A stretch of DNA of 64,000 nt. Origin: Lentzea flava. GTDB lineage: Bacteria; Actinomycetota; Actinomycetes; Mycobacteriales; Pseudonocardiaceae. The notes below the pieces were generated by a model. The model worked only from the letters and a program-made list of their open reading frames with translations, searched no databases and was not told the DNA's origin. Shown here piece after piece: positions 37,440 to 45,685 of the stretch; position 1 is the first letter of the stretch; every line of letters starts with the position of its first letter. The DNA lies in NCBI RefSeq assembly GCF_014648475.1, contig NZ_BMRE01000001.1, positions 310,001 through 374,000 of the forward strand, in the 5' to 3' direction. A program made the translations under genes and the position numbers.

Positions 37440-38086
37440 GGCCTCACCACGATCATGCGCAGCGGCGTCGGGTTGAAGTCGTTGCAGGGGTTGTTCATCT
37501 GGGGGCAGTTCGAGACCAGCACCAGGACGTCCGTCTCGGCCCGCACCGCGACCCGCTTGCCGGGCGCGGACATCCCGTCGACGATGCCGAGCGCGCCGTC
37601 CGCCTCGACCGGGACGTTCATGAACCAGTTGAGGTTCGAGACCAGATCGCGCAGGCCGAGTCCGTGCTTCGCCCCCTCGGACAGGAAGTTCTCCCGGCAC
37701 CCGTGGTGGAACATCACGTGGTGGCCGTACCGCAGCGTGTTGGACTCCTTGGAGCACGCGCCGCCGATGGTGTCCTGCCGGTCGATCTCGTTGCCGACCA
37801 CGGTCATCAGCGGGTTGCCGAGGTTGCTGCGCAGCACCGTGCCCGTGCGGACGTAGGCGTTTCCCTGCCAGGCCAACGTGTCGGGGACGCTGTAGCGCTC
37901 CTCGGTGTCGGCGGCGTTGTAGATCAGGCAGTCGCCCGACTGGTTGCCGCCGACGTCCACGATGGTCAGCACGTCGCCCGCCCGCACCACCGCGGACCAG
38001 GAGGCGTTGGGAGCGACCCGGTCGTCGAGCACGACCTCGCCCGGCACGAGCGGCTCCGACCAGTCGAAAGACAGTGTGCTGGTCAC
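37436..38086 (-). CDS. Urea carboxylase-associated protein 2 (DUF1989; carboxyguanidine deiminase subunit candidate)
   Basis: 216 residues from GTG 38086, overlapping the UAAP1 stop as GTGA. DUF1989 text: LTIVDVGGNQSGDCLIYNA, GNEIDRQDTIGGACSKESNT, and YGHHVMFHHGCRENFL with clustered His/Cys suited to metal binding. UAAP2 with UAAP1 has been shown in other bacteria to form the carboxyguanidine deiminase CgdAB, which turns carboxyguanidine into allophanate. The operon order here fits that route. ATGA overlap with the carboxylase. Confidence 0.85.
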   Translation of the reverse strand: MTSTLSFDWSEPLVPGEVVLDDRVAPNASWSAVVRAGDVLTIVDVGGNQSGDCLIYNAADTEERYSVPDTLAWQGNAYVRTGTVLRSNLGNPLMTVVGNEIDRQDTIGGACSKESNTLRYGHHVMFHHGCRENFLSEGAKHGLGLRDLVSNLNWFMNVPVEADGALGIVDGMSAPGKRVAVRAETDVLVLVSNCPQMNNPCNDFNPTPLRMIVVRP

Positions 38087-38901
38087 AGTCCCCGCGCCTC
38101 CGCGTAGTCGATGGTGTTGAGGTAGGCCCGATGCGCTTCGGGCGTGGCTTGGAAACGGTCGTCGTCCGGCCCGGTGGGCGCGGTGCGCCAGGCGTGCACG
38201 CGCAGCGGTCCGGCCACGTAGTCCGGGCGCGGGTCCAGCGGGTGCGGCACGTTGGCCACCAGGATCAGCAACGGCAGTTCGGCCAGCAGTTCGACCGACG
38301 TGCCCTCTCCCGCCGATCCCCGCCACTCGAAGGCTCCGTCGGCGTCGACCCTGATTCCTTGGAAGAACGACACACTGGGCGGGAGGTCGCGCGGCGAGAG
38401 TCCGTGTTTGGCCGCGGCCTTGACGAACAACGAACGACCTGCCGGGGACGGCCCCTCCGGCCTGGCATCGCCGTACTTCCGCTGGTTCCACATCTCGGTG
38501 CTGGTGCCGCAGAACGCGTCGTGATGTCCGGACGTGTCCTCCACGATCGTCGCGAGCACGCGGCCGTCACCCGACAGCAACGGGTGCCCGGCACCGAGGT
38601 AGGCCTGCCAGGGGATCTTCACCGTGTCGGCGACGTTGAGCCGCTCCACCGGTTCCAGCGCGTTGTAGACGATCACGTGTGCGCAGGCGTCACCGGTGGG
38701 GTCGTCGAACCGGATCCGGGTGCCCCTGGCGAGGATCTTGTGCGTGTATCCGCCGGGGGCAACGGTTTCCGCCCACGTGAGCGCCTCCACACCGGCGGGC
38801 CGGTACGGGCTCGACGACGCGGGCAGGTAAGGCATCCACTCGCTGGTCTGACCTCCCCGTGCGCGGGCGTCGTCCCTGGCGTTGAGCACGGTGTCGGTCA
38901 T
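38083..38901 (-). CDS. Urea carboxylase-associated protein 1 (DUF1989; carboxyguanidine deiminase subunit candidate)
   Basis: 272 residues from ATG 38901, which shares one base with the permease stop (TGATG). DUF1989 text: YTHKILARGTRIRFDDPTGD, ALEPVERLNVADTVKIPWQA, and TSGHHDAFCGTSTEMWNQRK, again with His/Cys that may hold a metal ion. It is the larger partner of the pair. Together with UAAP2 it would deaminate carboxyguanidine between the carboxylase and allophanate hydrolase steps. Confidence 0.85.
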   Translation of the reverse strand: MTDTVLNARDDARARGGQTSEWMPYLPASSSPYRPAGVEALTWAETVAPGGYTHKILARGTRIRFDDPTGDACAHVIVYNALEPVERLNVADTVKIPWQAYLGAGHPLLSGDGRVLATIVEDTSGHHDAFCGTSTEMWNQRKYGDARPEGPSPAGRSLFVKAAAKHGLSPRDLPPSVSFFQGIRVDADGAFEWRGSAGEGTSVELLAELPLLILVANVPHPLDPRPDYVAGPLRVHAWRTAPTGPDDDRFQATPEAHRAYLNTIDYAEARGL

Positions 38902-40448
38902 CACGCCTCCGCCGTGTGGGTGTGCGGGACGTGGCGCAGCTCGATCCGGCCGTGCACCCGGTGTTTGAAGAGGAGGTACGCGGCACCGCCCGCGAGGCTG
39001 AGGGCGATCACGAGCAACGCGCTCCAGCGCAGCCACCAGGTCTCACCGGTGAGGTCGTAGATCTCCGGCCGCGGCCACAACAGGTTGACCGCCATGCCGA
39101 TCTGGTAGACGACGGCGAGCGCGTTCAGCGGGATTCCCCACTTGCCGAGGCTGAACTGCTGCTTGCCGTGCTCGTCGACACCGGTCGGCCAGCCGCCGGT
39201 CCCGCGGTGCCGGAGCCGGGTGATCAGCAGCGGCAACGTCACGCCGAGGTACGCGAGGTAGAGCATCGCGATGCACAGGCTCGACAACGCGGTGAAGAGC
39301 GCGGACTGACCGATGTTGACCACGAGTGCGATCGCGGCACCGACACCCACGACGATCGAGGCGCCGATCGGGGTGCCGGTGCGCGGGGACACCTTGGCCA
39401 GCTGCCGGTGGAACGGGAAGGCCCTGTCCCTGGCCATCGAGTAGATCATCCGCGCCCCCGCGGTCTGGATGGCGAGCGTGCACGCGAACACCGCGACAGC
39501 GACGCAGCACAGCAGCAACCGGCCCAGTACGCCGCCCAGCCGTTCGGTGAGCACCCAGGAAAGCCCTGCGGTGGCGAGGTTTCCGTCGGTGAGGCTCGGC
39601 GCGGCCATCAACGCGCCGAGGATGAGCAAGGCGCCACCGATCGCGGACGCGATGAGCGCGTGCAGGATCGTGCGCGGCGTGGTTCGTCTCGGCGAGTGCG
39701 TTTCCTCGGCCAGTTCACCGGCGGAGTCGAACCCCACCATCACGTACGCGGCCATCAGCGCCGAGGCCAGGAACGCCGGGAGATAGCTGCCGTCCCCGGT
39801 CCAGCCGTCGTGCGTGAACACGACCTGAGGACCGCGTTCGGGAAGGACGAACAGAGCCAGGACGAGCACGATCACCGCGACGATCTCGACCGTGACCCCG
39901 ATGCTCGTGGCCGACGCCATGTGCCGCACTCCAGCGATGTTCACGGCGGTCGTGATCGCGAGGAGGATCACGCCGAGCAGCACCGCGTTCTGCGCACCGG
40001 TCGCCGAGGCCACCGAGGAGTCCGCGCCGGGCCCTCCGACGATCTGGAAACCGGACCAGATGCTCGGCAGGACGACCTGGATCGCGATCGCGGCCGCGGC
40101 GACGGTGAGGACCTGCCCGATGATCATGATCCAGCCGGCGAACCAGCCCGCCGTCGTGCCCGCCAGACGACTCGACCACTGGAAGATCGCACCGGAGACC
40201 GGCCACCGCGCCGCGAGCTCCGCGAAGCACAGCGCGACCAGCAGCTGCCCCGCGAACACCAGTGGCCAGGCCCAGAAGAACGAGGCACCGCCGAGCCCGA
40301 AGCCCAGCCCGAAGAGCTGGAACACCGTGGTCAGGATCGAGACGAACGAGAAGCCTGCCGCGAAGGACGCGAACGAACCCACGCCCCTGCGCAGCTCCTG
40401 GGCGTAGCCGGCTCCAGCGGAACCGGTGTCACTGAGAGAGGTGCTCAT
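38901..40448 (-). CDS. APC-family permease of the urea/guanidine operon
   Basis: 515 residues from ATG 40448, the start nearest the operator and followed by the usual hydrophilic N-terminus; the frame upstream to 40553 is not protein-like. Twelve membrane helices are apparent, starting with GSFASFAAGFSFVSILTTVF and ending LLVIALSLAGGAAYLLF. The loop VGFDSAGELAEETHSPRR is typical of amino acid/polyamine/choline permeases. As first gene of the six-gene operon it probably imports the nitrogen compound, which could be guanidine or a relative. Confidence 0.85.
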   Translation of the reverse strand: MSTSLSDTGSAGAGYAQELRRGVGSFASFAAGFSFVSILTTVFQLFGLGFGLGGASFFWAWPLVFAGQLLVALCFAELAARWPVSGAIFQWSSRLAGTTAGWFAGWIMIIGQVLTVAAAAIAIQVVLPSIWSGFQIVGGPGADSSVASATGAQNAVLLGVILLAITTAVNIAGVRHMASATSIGVTVEIVAVIVLVLALFVLPERGPQVVFTHDGWTGDGSYLPAFLASALMAAYVMVGFDSAGELAEETHSPRRTTPRTILHALIASAIGGALLILGALMAAPSLTDGNLATAGLSWVLTERLGGVLGRLLLCCVAVAVFACTLAIQTAGARMIYSMARDRAFPFHRQLAKVSPRTGTPIGASIVVGVGAAIALVVNIGQSALFTALSSLCIAMLYLAYLGVTLPLLITRLRHRGTGGWPTGVDEHGKQQFSLGKWGIPLNALAVVYQIGMAVNLLWPRPEIYDLTGETWWLRWSALLVIALSLAGGAAYLLFKHRVHGRIELRHVPHTHTAEA

Positions 40449-40472
40449 GGGTCCTCCCGGAGCCGGACGGAA

Positions 40473-40492
40473 TATCTGTCGAGCGACAGGTA
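40473..40492. promoter_or_regulatory. TetR-type operator before the carboxylase operon
   Basis: CTGTCG-AG-CGACAG is perfect at 40476-40489 and extends to 20 bp with one mismatch. It lies 25 bp before the permease start. Its form is typical of TetR-family sites; the operon's own TetR (31469-32149) is the likely binder. Confidence 0.6.
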
Positions 40493-40553
40493 TGACTGTC
40501 TGGCTCCGGCATTGCGCGGACCGGTGACGCCTCGTAAATTCCCCGTAAACCAC

Positions 40554-42635
40554 TCAGCCGGCGATGTCCACCGTGACCTCGGACAGCGGGCAGCCCACGC
40601 ACGTGAGCACGTAGCCGTCGGCCTTCTCCTGCGGTGTCAGGCAGTTCGGCCCGTTCATCGCGACCTCCCCGCCGCGGAGCCGCACCCGGCAGTCCCCGCA
40701 GTTGCCGACCGTGCACGAGTACGGCATCGGCAGTCCCGCCGCGAGCCCGGCGTCGAGCAGCGTCTGGCCGGGCTCCACCACCGTGGAGCCGACCGCGTGC
40801 GCGCCGTCCTCGACGATCATTCGCTGCGGCGCGGTGGTCGTGCCGGTCGTGTCCGCTCCGCTGGTGTACCGCTCCACGTGCACGCGGTCGTCCGGCACAC
40901 CGAGCTCGGTCAGGACACCGTGGGCGGTGTCCATCAGTCCTTGTGGGCCACACAGGTAGTAGTGGGTGTCTTCGGACGGATTGAGTTCGGTGAGCCAGCT
41001 GTGCACACCCGCGGCATCGAGCCGTCCGCGTTGCCGTGTCAGGACGTGCGTGATGGTCAGCCGCTCCGGGTTCTCCTGCTGCAAACGGCGGAGTTCGTCG
41101 CCGAAGATGACGTCCTCCTCGCTGTGGTTGCTGTAGAGCAACGAGATCCGGCTGCTCTTCGGCAGTGTCCGGATGATGCTCATCATCGGGGTGACTCCGC
41201 TGCCCGCGGCGATGAGGACGATCTCGTGGGCAGCCCCTGGGTCGGCGTGGAACGCGCCGGACGGGCCGCGTACGGACAACCGGTCTCCCGCGCGGAGGTT
41301 CCGGTGGACGTGAGTCGAGAACCGGCCTCCGTCGACCTGTTTGATCGTGACCTCCAGCCGCGGCAGCCCCGGCGCGGACGACGCGGAGTAGGCGCGCCGC
41401 ACCGGCCGGCCGTCGATGTCCGCGAGCAGGGTGAAGAACTGGCCGGGCCGGAAGTCGAAGGCACCTGGGCGGCCGGTGTCCTCCAGCACGAGCGTGACCG
41501 CGCTGGGTGTCTCCCGGCGCACCTCGGCGATCCGCACCTCGCGCCAGGGCTCGGTTGTGGACCGCCGCAGCCGTGCGTTGATCTCGACGTCCTCGTAGCC
41601 CTCGTTGCGCAGTCCGGACCGGTAGGCGAGGTTCATCGCCGCTCGCAGCACCCGGCCGATCCCCGGGATGCCGGCCACGAGCTTGAGAACGCGGGCGAAC
41701 AGGCCCTTCTCGGCCAGGTTCGCGGCGAGGTGGTTCCCGGCCAGTGCGAGCAGATCCGGCACGGGGCCGGGAGGCGCGGTCCACAGCCGCGACCGCGTCA
41801 CGGCGTCGCAGGCGGTCAGCTCCGCGTGGTCGACCTCGATGAGCAGGGCCGCGTGCGGGGACGTGCCACGCAACGCCATCGTCTCCAGCAATCCGGGATC
41901 GTCGGTGATCGAGCCACGGCCGCTGACGTGCAGCACGCCGGTCCGGCCGGGAACGAGTGCGGCGAACGACAGCCGGTCGTCCTGCACGACGTTGCGGAGG
42001 CTGTCGGCGCGCTTGTTGCCCTTGCGGTCCGCGATGACGAGCGTCCGGCCGTCCAGAATCCTCGCCACGGGCCGGTCCCCGCGTGGGCTGGTGTCGCTGC
42101 CACCCGCGTTGTCCCAAGTGGACAGAGCGAGGAACGGAGCGGCGGCCAGGAACTCGGCGACGCCGGGAGCGCACAGCGGCCCTTCGCCCCGGATCTCCGG
42201 CACCGGCCCGGCGGGTGCGGGTGGCTGCCACAGGCGCGAGCGGATGACCGCCTGTGCGCAGTGCACGTACGCCTCGTCGACGTCGACGAACGTCTCGGCG
42301 CCTTTCCTCTTGGCGACGGAACCGTTGACGCGCAACGTCTCACCGACGCCCGGCAGGAGGAAGACGAACGACACCGGGCCGTGCGCCTCGCCGTCGGGGA
42401 GCGTGAACGAGATCCGCGTGGGAGTGTGCACGCGCACGAAACCCGGTGTGCCGCCGATGAACGTCGTGCGGCTCACGCCCTCGGCATCACGGTGGCCGAA
42501 GCCAGCGAGCGGGGAGTGCGCCAGCACGGTCCGGCAGCCCTCGTCGAGAGCGCCGACCTGCTTCAGCATGATCATCGACGGGGGCCGCCCCAGGATCGCC
42601 TCGATCTCGTCCACCGTCGTCACGCGATGAGGCAT
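40554..42635 (-). CDS. PNPOx-like / flavodoxin-reductase / 2Fe-2S ferredoxin fusion
   Basis: 693 residues from ATG 42635 (GAGGAGTC upstream). Residues 1-330 hold two PNPOx-like flavin-binding segments (FGHRDAEGVSRTTFIGG; FLALSTWDNAGGSDTSPRGD). About 370-600 is a ferredoxin-reductase module: FAD motif RAYSAS, NAD motif AAGSGVTPMMSI, YYLCGPQGLMD. About 610-693 is a plant-type 2Fe-2S ferredoxin with YSCTVGNCGDCRV and a final TCVGC. The order fits a self-contained electron-transfer protein for a monooxygenase or reductase partner. Divergent from the TetR gene at 42733; probably regulated through 42676-42691. Confidence 0.85.
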   Translation of the reverse strand: MPHRVTTVDEIEAILGRPPSMIMLKQVGALDEGCRTVLAHSPLAGFGHRDAEGVSRTTFIGGTPGFVRVHTPTRISFTLPDGEAHGPVSFVFLLPGVGETLRVNGSVAKRKGAETFVDVDEAYVHCAQAVIRSRLWQPPAPAGPVPEIRGEGPLCAPGVAEFLAAAPFLALSTWDNAGGSDTSPRGDRPVARILDGRTLVIADRKGNKRADSLRNVVQDDRLSFAALVPGRTGVLHVSGRGSITDDPGLLETMALRGTSPHAALLIEVDHAELTACDAVTRSRLWTAPPGPVPDLLALAGNHLAANLAEKGLFARVLKLVAGIPGIGRVLRAAMNLAYRSGLRNEGYEDVEINARLRRSTTEPWREVRIAEVRRETPSAVTLVLEDTGRPGAFDFRPGQFFTLLADIDGRPVRRAYSASSAPGLPRLEVTIKQVDGGRFSTHVHRNLRAGDRLSVRGPSGAFHADPGAAHEIVLIAAGSGVTPMMSIIRTLPKSSRISLLYSNHSEEDVIFGDELRRLQQENPERLTITHVLTRQRGRLDAAGVHSWLTELNPSEDTHYYLCGPQGLMDTAHGVLTELGVPDDRVHVERYTSGADTTGTTTAPQRMIVEDGAHAVGSTVVEPGQTLLDAGLAAGLPMPYSCTVGNCGDCRVRLRGGEVAMNGPNCLTPQEKADGYVLTCVGCPLSEVTVDIAG

Positions 42636-42675
42636 TCGCGACTCCTCCTCTGTTTGCGCGGCTAGGAGTACTATT

Positions 42676-42691
42676 CTGAGCAATAGCTCAG
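42676..42691. promoter_or_regulatory. Operator CTGAGC-AATA-GCTCAG
   Basis: A perfect 16-bp inverted repeat in the 97-bp gap between the divergent fusion flavoprotein and TetR genes; it is central and well placed to control both. Confidence 0.6.
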
Positions 42692-42732
42692 GTATTGACT
42701 ACTCGCTTTTGCCGCCATCGAGGAGGGTGTGG

Positions 42733-43353
42733 ATGCCGTCGTCGGATCGACGCTTGGAGCCACGTCGCAAGCCCCGTCAGGTGCGCGCCGAGCTCACGCG
42801 CGAGCGCATCCTCACCGCGGCTGCTCACGTTTTCGCCGAGCACGGCTACGCCGCCGGCACCACCAATCGCATCGCCGAGCGCGCCCGCATCTCCATCGGC
42901 TCGCTGTACCAGTACTTCCCGAACAAGGACGCGATCCTCGCCGAGCTGCTGGTTCAGCACATCGACCGAGGCGCCTGGACCGGGGCCGCCGATCTCGACC
43001 TCTCCCCCGGGACGCTGGAGGCGACGGTCCGGGCGCTCGTGCGCGACGCGATCGACAACCACCGCGACGATCCCCGGCTGCTGCGGGTGATGATCGAGGA
43101 GGCTCCGGTCTCCCGGGAGCTGCGCGACACCGTGGAGCGGCACGGAAAACTGCGCACGGCCCAGGTGCGGGACGTCATCGTCCGGCATCCCGACGTCCAC
43201 GTGGGCGACCCCGCCGTCGCCGCGGAGCTCGTCCTGCTCACCGTGGAGATCAACACGCACAAGTTCATGGCCGCACCGCGCACGACGCCCGTCGAGACGT
43301 TCGAGAACGAGCTGGTCGCCATGGTGACCCGTTACCTGCGCGGGGACCAGTAG
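42733..43353 (+). CDS. TetR-family regulator
   Basis: 206 residues from ATG 42733, with GAGGAGGG about 6-13 bases before it; the TTG at 42709 is less likely. HTH at residues about 22-68 (AAHVFAEHGYAAGTTNRIA, then IGSLYQYFPNKDAIL). The C-terminal domain contains RLLRVMIEEAPVSRELRD and VEINTHKFMA, as in TetR_C regulators of flavoprotein operons. It likely represses itself and the divergent fusion gene. Its stop is 12 bp from the end of the convergent MFS gene. Confidence 0.88.
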   Translation: MPSSDRRLEPRRKPRQVRAELTRERILTAAAHVFAEHGYAAGTTNRIAERARISIGSLYQYFPNKDAILAELLVQHIDRGAWTGAADLDLSPGTLEATVRALVRDAIDNHRDDPRLLRVMIEEAPVSRELRDTVERHGKLRTAQVRDVIVRHPDVHVGDPAVAAELVLLTVEINTHKFMAAPRTTPVETFENELVAMVTRYLRGDQ

Positions 43354-43365
43354 ACGGGCCAGGCA

Positions 43366-44568
43366 TCAGGCGATGCGGAGGAACCGGACGCCGAGGGCCA
43401 CGAGCACGGCGACGACCCCCACCGCGAGCAGGGCTGCGGACAGGCCACCGAGGGCGCCGGCGAGAGCCAGCACGGCGAGCGGGCAGGCGAACTGGCCGAT
43501 GAACACGGCCGAGGTCCAGATTCCCGTTGCCCTGCCACGTTGTTCGAAGGTCAGGGATCCCAGCGCCCAGGTGAGCAGCGCGGGGAGCATCAGGCCGTTG
43601 CCCAGTCCGGCGATCACGGCGCTGACGGCGGCGACCGGCACGGTGCCGGCGAGTGCGAGGCCGAGAATTCCGAGCCCACAAAGGACGAAAGCGACCGGGA
43701 CGGTGATCGTCGGACCGAAGCGGGCGACGCGGGCATACACGGCGGCGGCGATCGCGGTGGCGGCCGAACCGATGGCGCTCACCGCGCCGATGGTGGCCGT
43801 GGACGTGACGCCGATGCGATCGAGCACATAGGACAGTTCGACGATCAGGACGTAGAACACGAGCCCGCCGACGAGGCTGACGCCGACCGGGACCAGCAGC
43901 GTCCGCCACGGCAGCGCGGGCAGCTTCGCCCGCGGCGCGGCAGGCGGCTGCCAGAGGTGGCGGGCGGCCAGGAACGCGAGCGGCAGGCTGACGGCGTAGA
44001 GCCAGAACGGAGTGCGCCACCCGTTCGCGCCGAGCAGTCCTCCCACGGCGAAGAACACGGTCGCCGCGACGGTGGTGTACACGACCTGGAGCCCGAAGTA
44101 GCGCTGTCGCCGGGGGCCGTGGAAGTAGTCGGCGAGCAGGGTCGTGCAGCAGGTCATGATCGCGGCTTCGGTGACGCCGACCAGCACGCGGCTGGCGACG
44201 ATGAGCTGCAGGGAGTCGAGCCACAGCGGTGCGGTGCCGACGACGGCGTAGACGACCAGGGCGCCGACGAGCAGCCGCTTCCGTCCGAGGCGGTCGATGA
44301 TGCGGCCGGCCAGGGGCGCGGTGAGGCCGATGACCAGGGCGGGCACGGTCAGCACGATCGGCGTGAGGGTGGCGACGCCGGGCGTGTCGGCGAAAGCGTT
44401 CTGGATGGCGGGGAGAACAGGTGCGAGCAGCACCGCGCCGAGCACCGACAGGCAGCTGGACAGCAGGAGCACCACGGCTTGGGCGGTACCGGCGGGCCTG
44501 CCGGTGGCCGGGTTCTGGGCAGACGCGGCGACGGGGTGCGCGGAAAGCGTGTGGTCCGACACGGGCAT
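43366..44568 (-). CDS. MFS transporter (drug/metabolite exporter or importer)
   Basis: 400 residues from ATG 44568, with twelve helices. The loop 2-3 signature is GRIIDRLGRKRLLVG (about 86-100), and helix 1 reads LLLSSCLSVLGAVLLAPVLPA. The sequence resembles MFS proteins of the DHA/aromatic-acid type. It lies on the same strand as, and 75 bp from, the LysR gene, and may serve the catabolic cluster to its right as an uptake system. The substrate is inference. Confidence 0.82.
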   Translation of the reverse strand: MPVSDHTLSAHPVAASAQNPATGRPAGTAQAVVLLLSSCLSVLGAVLLAPVLPAIQNAFADTPGVATLTPIVLTVPALVIGLTAPLAGRIIDRLGRKRLLVGALVVYAVVGTAPLWLDSLQLIVASRVLVGVTEAAIMTCCTTLLADYFHGPRRQRYFGLQVVYTTVAATVFFAVGGLLGANGWRTPFWLYAVSLPLAFLAARHLWQPPAAPRAKLPALPWRTLLVPVGVSLVGGLVFYVLIVELSYVLDRIGVTSTATIGAVSAIGSAATAIAAAVYARVARFGPTITVPVAFVLCGLGILGLALAGTVPVAAVSAVIAGLGNGLMLPALLTWALGSLTFEQRGRATGIWTSAVFIGQFACPLAVLALAGALGGLSAALLAVGVVAVLVALGVRFLRIA

Positions 44569-44643
44569 CTCCGGGGGGTAGGCGCCGGTCCTCGATGACC
44601 TGCGTCACGCCGAAGTGTCAGCAGCCGGGAACGGCCAGGGAAA

Positions 44644-45600
44644 TCACTTCTGCCTAAGTGGACTATCAGTGCCGTCGATGTGGATCTCGTCGCCGGTCAT
44701 CAGCGCGGCCGCGCGCACGAAAAGGTCGCGCAGGTAACGATGTTCGGGGTCGTCGTCGTGCATCGGGTGCCACCACATGGCCTCCACCAGCGGGCTGATC
44801 TCGACCGGGCACGGCAGCACCCGCACGCCGAGCTCGGCGGGGACGCGGTCCGCCAGGCGCCGCTGGAGCAACGCGACCCGGCCGGTGTCGCGGACCAGGC
44901 CCGGCACGGTCAGGAACGTCTCGGTGACCACCTGAATGCGCGGCTCGATCCCGTACATCCGCATCTGCCGCACGGCCGGCGTGTACGCGGTGGGCCCGTG
45001 GTAGGTGACCACCCACGGCATGGTCGCCAGCTGCTCGACGGTGAGCACGTCACCCACCTCGTCGTTGCCGGCTGCGACGACGCACGCCCACTCGTCGCGG
45101 TAGAGGTCGTGGTGGGGAAGGTCTTCGACGAACCCGTGCGGGATGATCATGAGATCGGAGTTGACCAGGGTCCTCGCGGCGTCGTCGACCAGGCTGGTCG
45201 TGTTGGAGATCATCCGCAGCCGGGCGCCCGGTGCCTCGTCCGCCAGCAGCCTCGCCACCGCCGTACCGAGGATCGCGACGGCGTAGTCGCTGATCAGCAC
45301 GGAGAACTCACGGGTCGACGACGCGCGGTCGAAGTCCGGCTCGGCGGCGAAGACCCGCTCCGCACCGGAGAGCACCACCCGCACACGTTCCTTGAGCTGG
45401 ATCGCGAGCGGGGTGAGCCGGTACTGGTTGCCCGCCCGCGTCAGCAGGTCGTCGTGGAAGTGCCGGCGCAGCCGGGCGAGCTGGGCCGACACCGCCGGCT
45501 GGCTGAGGCCCATCTGCTCGGCGGCACGGGTGACGCTGCGCTGCTGCAGCAGCGCGTCCAGCGCCACCAGCAGGTTCAGGTCCAGGCGCGCGAGGTTCAC
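44644..45600 (-). CDS. LysR-family regulator of the catabolic operon
   Basis: 318 residues from GTG 45600 (MNLARLDLNLLVALDALLQQ), the usual LysR start; the long upstream frame is antisense to the cyclase gene. HTH at about 18-40 (SVTRAAEQMGLSQPAVSAQL). The effector domain follows the NodD-like/aromatic type (FSVLISDYAVAILG; DLYRDEWACVVAAGND). It is divergent from the catabolic genes and has a textbook T-N11-A box between, so it probably activates them in response to a pathway compound. Confidence 0.88.
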   Translation of the reverse strand: MNLARLDLNLLVALDALLQQRSVTRAAEQMGLSQPAVSAQLARLRRHFHDDLLTRAGNQYRLTPLAIQLKERVRVVLSGAERVFAAEPDFDRASSTREFSVLISDYAVAILGTAVARLLADEAPGARLRMISNTTSLVDDAARTLVNSDLMIIPHGFVEDLPHHDLYRDEWACVVAAGNDEVGDVLTVEQLATMPWVVTYHGPTAYTPAVRQMRMYGIEPRIQVVTETFLTVPGLVRDTGRVALLQRRLADRVPAELGVRVLPCPVEISPLVEAMWWHPMHDDDPEHRYLRDLFVRAAALMTGDEIHIDGTDSPLRQK

Positions 45601-45611
45601 GCCCACAACGG

Positions 45612-45628
45612 TATCAACGGCAGTGATA
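45612..45628. promoter_or_regulatory. LysR box TATCA-N7-TGATA
   Basis: A perfect inverted repeat containing T-N11-A (T45614 to A45626), the standard LysR recognition pattern, 58 bp before the cyclase-family start and 12 bp before the LysR start. Confidence 0.7.
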
Positions 45629-45685
45629 GCCGACATCAGCGAATTCGGCTTCCCTGATGTGCACGCCGACCGCGATCGTCTGGTC

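Noticed and set aside
36442..37757. Upstream extension of the carboxylase to 37757
   Set aside because: The part beyond 37439 overlaps the UAAP2 gene; ATG 37439 begins the canonical biotin carboxylase text.
35649..37856. Plus-strand frame of 735 codons opposite the carboxylase
   Set aside because: Shadow of the biotin carboxylase domain; no start site and no family text.
40449..40553. Possible guanidine (ykkC) riboswitch before the carboxylase operon
   Set aside because: The 105-base leader lacks the conserved ykkC-type motifs and instead has a TetR-type palindrome; I could not fold it computationally.
38916..42665. Plus-strand frame of 1249 codons
   Set aside because: Antisense to the permease and fusion flavoprotein genes; composition is that of a complementary high-G+C frame.
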